From Paratinospora sagittata (Eukaryota > Streptophyta > Magnoliopsida > Ranunculales > Menispermaceae), in assembly GCA_035771175.1 (NCBI GenBank), contig CM069608.1, forward strand, positions 26,294,519 to 26,358,518: 64,000 bases of DNA, written 5' to 3'. A program made the translations under genes and the position numbers. The notes under the pieces were generated by a model. That model had not been told where the DNA came from, did no database searches, and saw nothing but the letters and a program-made list of their open reading frames with translations. Below, in pieces: positions 58,120 through 64,000 of this stretch (its first letter is position 1; each line of letters begins with the position of its first letter).

Positions 58120-58769
58120 ACGTGTAGGCTAAATTATCTAGAATTGATCTCGGTTGAGGCGTTTGCATATTTTCTGAATAATTGGTGCATATTTTTATAT
58201 GTTTTAGTTCGAACCATGTATGTTATCTTCATTTGATGTTTTTGTATTTATAAATGATTATTCAACAGCATACATGTTTTTAAAATGCATTTATGGAATT
58301 AATTGTGAGAATATTTACTCAGCCAGTTGGGCATGGCTTAGATCGTTGTGTGTTGTCTTCTTCTTCTTGGATGTAGGTGTTTTAAGTTGGGGAACAGGAT
58401 CATCTTTTGATATTTTAATTCTTTTGTTCTTTTGGACATGTATATAATTATCACATTATAAATATACTTACATATCACATAAATGGTTGTAGTTATGACA
58501 TGTATATGACTTCCATTTGGAGATTAGGTACTTGGTTCTACTGGTGATTGTATATGTTGGAACCGTGTGGTTGTATAGGATGATTTGATCTATGTGGATA
58601 AATATATATATTTGGATAGATTTTTTATAGTTCCATTGCTAATTGTTATATATGGGTTGTGTGTATTGTACAGGTATTGACGGCATATTAGATAGAGGCT
58701 TAGTAGGGCCTCAGGTTTTATGTTGGAGAGTCATTATCTGGTGTTCTATGTCGGTCGTGATGTCACTCG
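58120..58769 (+). repeat. Gypsy-type LTR, right part (continues from 45037)
   Basis: Begins with acgtg, the target duplication of copia C2. It shows the same 'gaatatttactcag..gggc' and 'acttacatatcac' style blocks as 41455-41640 in the related solo LTR. The right edge is not sharp. If gacag (43723-43727) and gacaa (58770-58774) are the target duplication, it ends at 58769. The frame at 58220-58447 is noncoding. Confidence 0.55.
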
Positions 58770-58920
58770 GACAAGTCATATGATTATTGTTAGTAGTTAT
58801 TATAAGTAGCTCTCTCTCTATAACAAATTCTTGATGAATGAAAATATCTCTCTTTTTCATCATTAGCAGAGCTTCGAGTTCTTCAGGTATGTTCTTTCAT
58901 GTTTTACTTTATGTTCTTTT
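58770..58920 (+). repeat. Copia C1 3' LTR, right part
   Basis: Contains ATTATAAGTAG, CTCTCTCTATAAC, TTCTTGATGAATG and AAAATATCTCTC, the TATA/R/U5 layout of small copia LTRs, in the orientation expected for the LTR broken at 43728. Its exact end is unknown. Confidence 0.5.
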
Positions 58921-59351
58921 CTAAATAGCTTTTTTTTACCTTCAGTTTTTAGAAAACCAAGGGGCTGTCCATATGGGTTGGACGATCAGCTTAATAGCCC
59001 ACCAAATGGTGGTTGACAAACCTGGTCATCTACCATATTGTCCGTCTAGGTATCAACCAGCCAAATTGTCCACCAAAATGTAAATGAGCAACCTGGTTGT
59101 CCACTTATAGGGTGGTCTTTAGGCCATCCTCCCTTTTATATTTTTATTTATATTAAAAAAAATTGATGACTACTTATCATGGCATAAGAGGTCGTTTATT
59201 AAAAGATTGTTAATATAGAGGGTAAATAGTAATATCCATATTTTGACGAAGTATTATAACTTCCTTCATGAATAAATTCGTCATTGAGATTCATAAAAAC
59301 ATACCACTAGGAAAAAAGTAAGAAAGTTTTCTCTCATGTAATTCTTTTGCG
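58921..59351. other. Intergenic, no gene seen
   Basis: Contains repeated 'gtccac/ccacca' phrases with 'ggttg' (58965-59120) and AT-rich DNA. No recognisable feature. Confidence 0.5.
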
Positions 59352-59556
59352 CCAACGTGGAATTGGTGCAATTGGTAAAGAGGTGGCTTTAGAATCCAAA
59401 GGTTTCAAGTTCAACTCTTGCCACTGCCTCACCTTAGGGGGTGAGCGGGATTAAAGGGTTAGGAACATGTCTGATACCTCCCCGAGAGTATAGTCTGGTG
59501 ATGGAACTAATTATTCAACTAACTACTAATATTGTGTCTTCTCAACAAAAAAAAAA
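59352..59556 (+). mobile_element. tRNA-derived SINE, about 205 bp
   Basis: The head resembles a tRNA gene: A-box-like TGGTGCAATTGG (59364-59375; compare TAGCTCAATTGG) and B-box-like GGTTTCAAGTTC (59401-59412). A unique body (GGGGGTGAGCGGGATTAAAG, 'ctccccgagagtatagtctgg') and a 10-A tail (59547-59556) follow. RNA polymerase III would transcribe it. It encodes no protein and relies on LINE enzymes. A target duplication is not clear. It is not a tRNA gene, because the acceptor stem does not close. Confidence 0.65.
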
Positions 59557-59832
59557 TTTCTCGCTTCCAAGCCAGATGTTCTCACCACTAAAGTGCCACT
59601 TGACCTTAACTAAAAAATCTCCTTGTTCTAGTTTCATATCATTGCTATCACAAAAATGATTTGAGTCTAAATAGTAGTACTTCTGAAGCATGAAGCACAT
59701 TATGTAACATTGTAAGTACTGAGTTTAGCCAATCTGTAAGCTAATAGACCAAACCTTTCAATGATCTTAATAGGTCTCACATATTGTTAAGCAAGCTTTC
59801 TCTTCATGCCAAACCTCATGTGGCCCTTATGG
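59557..59832 (-). pseudogene. Gypsy pol tail fragment (integrase C-terminus)
   Basis: On minus from 59832: GHMRFGMKRKLA, a degenerate IKIIERFGLLAYRLAKL, then NVxHVxHVSML-like and a KVKWHFSG-like remnant in shifting frames. This matches the RKLSPRYVGPFEIIERIG ... YRLALP region of gypsy integrase. It has many stops. It is the host DNA into which gypsy G3 inserted, and its downstream end is cut by the SINE. Confidence 0.65.
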
Positions 59833-60918
59833 TGTCACACCTCGCCCGGACGCGCCTAAACTGGCGGAATACTCACAGGCGGAGCGCGAATGCATTATAA
59901 CAATAACCGAGCACGCTGGAACACAATTGAGTACAAATCTGATTAAATTAATTTCAAAATGTATTTTTGTACAAAATATGATTGATGGAAAAACCTCCCA
60001 AAATCTCCTTTTAATTAACAAGGGTTACAAAATGTGAGCCCAGAAACCTCCACCCAGTCCACCCTAATCTCCTGACAACGGGGTGAGTTATTGCCCAGTG
60101 GGTAAAATAGTTCATGAATATAACAATTAATAAAGGAAACTTCATAATCAAATATCACATAAACATAACAAGCATCACAAACAGTACAACATGTATGTAT
60201 GTATGACATCATCTCGTAATGGTTCCATAATTGTACAGTGCCCTGAGTTCACATACAGATGTCCATCTCCAGGTAAACCTGGGTTCTCATTGTACGTCCC
60301 TTCCCAAGGTCATCGTCCTGGATTCACGTACAGCTTTCAAATAAGACCAACCAGATCAGTCTCCAGTTTGAAAGGTGAGACACGAGGTCTACCTAAGTAC
60401 CAATCATCTAGAGCAACACGTTGCCTCTCGTTCACTACTTAAAGTTACTGAGGATAAGACAATGTCTGGTTGAGTCAGATTGACCACTAATCCGGCATAG
60501 TAAGAGTGTAATACATGAACTCCAAATATACAGGCATAAGTATGACATGTATGATCATTATAGGCAATAATGCAGTGTAAATGAATAGTATATATAATGA
60601 TAAATGAATGTAAACTTTAATAAAAGTTATAAGACACGCAAACCTATGTTTCGTTCCCCGCCTTCAGATAAAAATTCCTTTTGGATCTAGCGCCTCCGCC
60701 CGAGCAGAACCGCGTTGTATCACGAAGAGAGTCTCAGAGAGAGTCTAAAAAAGAGAAGAGAGAAATCACAAAGATAGCAAGAGAGAAAAGAGAGTGATTT
60801 GGTGTGAAAATAACCAAAGGGGGGGCTTTTATAGCCAAAAGGGTGCCCGAAGTTCAAATTTATTTTTTTATTTTTATTTTTATTTTTGTGTGTGTGTGTG
60901 CAAACCTGGGGTATTACA
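59833..60918 (-). repeat. 3' LTR of gypsy G3
   Basis: 1,086 bp, plus-strand edges TGTCACACCTCGCCC and GGGGTATTACA. A TATA box on minus (GGCTATAAAAG) lies at about 60824-60834, shortly downstream of a (TTTTA)n/(TG)n microsatellite (60858-60900). The purine-rich 60725-60800 would be in the transcript leader. The open frames inside are noncoding. Confidence 0.85.
60858..60900. repeat. (TTTTA)n and (TG)n microsatellite
   Basis: Four to five T-rich TA units followed by about seven TG units, inside the U3 of the G3 LTR. Confidence 0.8.
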
Positions 60919-61561
60919 CTCTACCCCCCGTAAAAGGAATTTTGCCCCCGAAATTTAGTCTGTGTAGTGATGGTTGCTATCTGCGGGGGATTCACCGCCG
61001 TCACCATCAATCGCAAGATCAGGGTAGTGCCTGTAAGGCCCCTGAATAGTACTATGGCCGGTGGAATCCTCAATATCATCAAACAACGGAGAGGAAATGG
61101 AGTCGGATTCATCCTCAGAAGGTTTCGACATTTGTCTCACAGATGGTGGTGTAGGGTTCTGCAAGGTGCAGCTTTTCAGGGGAGGTAGGTTGAGTGACGG
61201 AATGCTTTTTCGTGCAGTTGCCGAAATCCGGCCCCCTGACAATTTTGGTAGGAGATCTTGCCAGGATGGGGGCACAGGTTTGTTTCAGGCAATATTGTTG
61301 CGGTAAATCCATACGCGCTCTGGCGATAAGGATCGCTGTTGCAGAGGCGAGGGAGTTGGTGATGCAAAGAAGTTATGGTTTGCATCAGAGTCTGAAAGAG
61401 TCTCCACTCATTGCCAAGCAGGCCATGGAGTACATGACTCATTACTCTTGTCTGTGTTGTTTTCCGAGATCTGCATAGTTAATTAAATAAATGAAGATAT
61501 TGTAAACACAGTTCCATCATTTTATTGATAAGTGAAATAGTACAATGTATCACATCATCAA
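60919..61561 (-). other. 3' internal noncoding region and polypurine tract of gypsy G3
   Basis: On minus the end reads CTTTTACGGGGGGTAGAG before the LTR, a polypurine-tract candidate. The remaining 620 bp is relatively GC-rich and open over about 60-106 codons in several frames on both strands (for example minus 60955-61275 and plus 61194-61478). None of these shows a motif I recognise. The unusual length of open sequence may only reflect base composition. Confidence 0.55.
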
Positions 61562-64000
61562 TTATTACTAGAAAACAATTCAGGGTATTTCAGTTTAATT
61601 GTTTCTTCTAGTTCCCAAGTTGCTTCCTCTATTCCGTGGTGATCCCAGAGCACCTTAACAAGTGGTATGCTATGTCACCTTAGTTCTTGAGTTTTTCTAT
61701 CCAGAATCTGTATCGCTCCCTCCCGATACTTATTTCCTTCTTCAACCCGAACCTCGACCAGAGGGATGATATGCGAAGGACCAGGACGATACTTTTGAAG
61801 CATGGATACGTGACAAATGTCACGAACCTTAGACATGGACGATGGAAGGGATAGACGATAGGATAGTTTGCCAATACGTTCAATGATCTGAAATGGACCG
61901 ATATACCATGGGGAGAGCTTTCCTTTGATCCCAAAGCATTTGACACCTCTTGTAGACTGAACTTTTAGAAAAACCAAGTCCCCCTTATCAAATTCTAGAA
62001 GTTGTCTCCACTTGTTAGCATAGCTCTTCTATCGACTTTGTCCTACACGAAGTCACTTCTTTACTAGGGTGATCTTCTCAGAAGTCTTTTGAACTAGTTC
62101 AGGCCCCAACTATGGTCGATCTGCCATATCTAACCAACATACCAGAAATCTGCAAGGTCGACCATAGAAAGCCTCGTATGGTGCCATGCCAATACTGGTT
62201 TGGCAGCTGTTGTTGTATGCAAACTCAGCAAAATGTAAGTGTTTTGCCCATCCGTCATGAAAGTCCAAAATGCAGCATCGCAACATATCCTCTAAAAGCT
62301 GGATCAACTGCTTTAACTACCCGTCAATCTGAGGGTGAAAAGTTGTGCTTGTGGTGATCCTGGAGCCCATTCTACTCTAGATGTTTTGCATAAACTTTGA
62401 CGTGAATCGAGGGTCTCGATCAGAGACTATCATGAGTGGTATGCCATGGAAGCGTACGATCTCTCTTGCATACAATTCAACAAGCTTGGTGGGGTTATCT
62501 GTGAACTTTATTAGCGAAAAGTGTGCAGACTTTGTAAGTCTGTCAATGATAACCTAGATAACATCTTGCCTTTTATTATTTCAAGGCAAGGCCATAACAA
62601 AATCCATTGCAATGTTCTCCCACTTCCATTCTCCAATAGGTAACGAATGGAGAAGTCCAGAAGGAAGTCTGTGTTCTGCCTTTACTTGCTGGCAAACAAG
62701 ACATGTAGCAACGAAGTCTCCAATAACCTTTTTCATTCCAGAAAACCAGAATTATCGCTTGACATCCTTATACATCTTGTCTCCCCCAGGATGCATAGCG
62801 AACCTCGAACAGTGCATTTCAGTAAGCACCTCTTTCTGAACTTGCGGATCGTTCGGTAGACAGAGACATTTTTTGTAGAAAATTGCCCCGTCATCAGAGA
62901 CCGACCAATAAGGAAGGTCATGTCCACTGAGTAGAAGTTCTCATTTCTCCATTAACATAGGGTCATTGGCTTGAGCTACTGAAATCTTTCGAATAAGCTT
63001 AGAGTTGGCTGACAATTGAAAGAGTCGTGATCTTCCTCCCTCCTCAATCAGTTGTAGGTTAAAATTCTCCATCTCTGTAGCCAACTTCTCTGTCTCAAAG
63101 TTAAGAGTGCAAGCAACATAAGCTTTTCTACTCAGGGCATCAGCCACAACATTGGCCTTACCCAAATGGTATTGGATTTGAAAGTCATAATCTTTCAAGA
63201 ATTCCAACCATCGCCTTTGGTGGAGGTTTAGGTCTCTCTAAGTGTAGATGTACTTGAGACTCTTATGATCCGAGAAGACCTCAAACGGTTCATCGTATAG
63301 GTAGTGACGCCATAACTTCAGTGCAAATACAATAGTTGAAAGTTTCAAGTCATGTGTTGGGTAATTACCCTCATGAATCTTCAGTTGCCTCGAAGCATAT
63401 GCAACTACTTGGCCTTCTTGCATTAGTACTGCACCTAAGCATTGGAGAGAGGCGTTGGTGTATAGTGAAAATCCAACTCCATTTCTTGGAGTGATTAGTA
63501 CTGGTGCGGTCGTGAGGCGCTTCTTTAATTCCTAAAAAGACGATTCACAGGCTAGATCCTAGATGAATCGCACGTCTTTCCGAGTGAGCTTAGTCATAAG
63601 TTCAACAATCTTTGAGAATTCCTTGATGAAGCGTCTATAGTAGCCAGCGAAACCAAGAAAACTCTAGATTTGACTAACTGTGGTGGGTTGCTTCCAGTTT
63701 AAAATCGCTTCAACCTTTGAAGGATCCACCTCAATGCCATTGCCTGAAACCACGTGACCTAAGAATTGAACTCACTTCGCCCAAAATTCGCACTTACTCA
63801 ACTTTGCATACAACTGATGGCTTCTCAAGGTCTGGAGAACAATTCTCAGATGTATCTTGTGATTTTCCTCAGTTGAAGAATATATCAAGATATCATCCAC
63901 AAAGACCACCACAAATCAGTCTAAGTATAACTTGAATATGCGGTTTATCAAATCCATCAACGTTGCAGGTGCATTTGTTAGACCGAACGGCATAACCAAG
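61562..64000 (-). pseudogene. Gypsy G3 pol: RT, RNase H, integrase, chromodomain (partial)
   Basis: From 64000 on minus: RT motif [17 protein letters not shown], catalytic [12 protein letters not shown] (about 63900), [14 protein letters not shown]; RNase H with [34 protein letters not shown] and [17 protein letters not shown]; integrase HHCC (HPGGDKMY ... [11 protein letters not shown], about 62810-62680); the core with MDFVMALP, MIVSDRDPRFTSKF; then HPQIDG followed by TAG and LKQLIQ where GQSERxIQ is usual, so the catalytic Glu is Lys and the frame is stopped (about 62300). C-terminal GKLSPWYIGPFQIIERIGKL and chromodomain VLWDHHGIEEATWELE end near 61562. At least ten stops or shifts occur. 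Many are C-to-T type changes, such as CAG to TAG. The element is dead. Confidence 0.9.

Larger units (their letters stand above)
59833..64000 (-). mobile_element. Ty3/gypsy chromovirus-like element G3, 3' half, continues past window end
   Basis: 3' LTR 59833-60918, polypurine tract, about 640 bp of 3' untranslated DNA, then the C-terminal part of pol reading leftward from beyond 64000. Left flanking pentamer is tatgg (59828-59832). gag, protease and the 5' LTR lie outside the window. Confidence 0.9.

Noticed and set aside
59361..59420. A tRNA gene
   Set aside because: A- and B-box-like motifs are present, but the acceptor and anticodon stems do not close and a poly-A tail follows. A SINE explains it.

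Overview
The window is plant nuclear DNA, almost certainly from a eudicot, and it reads as a gene-poor, transposon-filled (probably heterochromatic) block. Evidence: several retrotransposon primer-binding sites match the 3' end of plant initiator-Met tRNA (TGGTATCAGAGC and close variants), there are chromodomain-type Ty3/gypsy and SIRE-like Ty1/copia elements, a hAT-type MITE, an L1 LINE fragment and a tRNA-derived SINE. I found no intact cellular gene and no intact element. Every long coding stretch belongs to a retrotransposon and carries stops, frameshifts or deletions. The species cannot be read from the sequence.

Layout. 1-2678 is a gypsy LTR (family G1) cut by the window edge and inserted in an L1 endonuclease fragment (2679-3368). 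3369-9569 is AT-rich intergenic DNA whose one clear element is a 222-bp copia solo LTR (4347-4568). 9570-12380 holds two opposed fragments of an Athila/Tat-like LTR, one carrying a 659-bp hAT MITE with a perfect 8-bp target duplication. 12381-14582 has two SIRE-like LTR fragments in opposite orientation. 14583-16967 is a decayed env-like ('putative plant transposon protein') gene that abuts a SIRE-like LTR of subfamily A. That LTR is split (16968-17126 and 29111-31093) by a complete but dead chromovirus-like gypsy element on the minus strand (17127-29110), which was itself hit by another subfamily-A copia element (21419-23490). A copia gag remnant, an LTR-A fragment, an LTR-B and an LTR-like stretch follow to 35700.

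35820-38260 is a second env-like pseudogene, fused to a Ty1/copia protease-integrase-RT-RNase H pseudogene (38265-43482). This copia element is interrupted by a 2.1-kb solo LTR (39766-41870). Its own 3' LTR is split by a second related LTR (43729-45037 / 58120-58769). That LTR is split by a minus-strand SIRE-like element (45038-58119, target duplication atgtg/acgtg). That element contains a minus-strand chromodomain gypsy element (45099-54705). The nesting is four levels deep. 58770-59832 returns to older sequence with a SINE and a gypsy pol tail. 59833-64000 is the 3' half of a third minus-strand gypsy element that runs off the window.

How the parts work together: the genes form no cellular pathway. 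Each element originally encoded Gag, protease, integrase, RT and RNase H for its own copying, and the SIRE-like group also carried an env-like reading frame. The more unusual features are: hairpin-forming tandem arrays in the SIRE-like U3 and GC-rich palindromes in a gypsy-type LTR; env-like frames preceded by LTR-like sequence with no gag-pol between; an LTR with env-like DNA on one side and a primer site plus gag on the other; and catalytic integrase residues lost mostly through C-to-T type transitions, as expected of methylated DNA. I see no convincing undescribed autonomous system.
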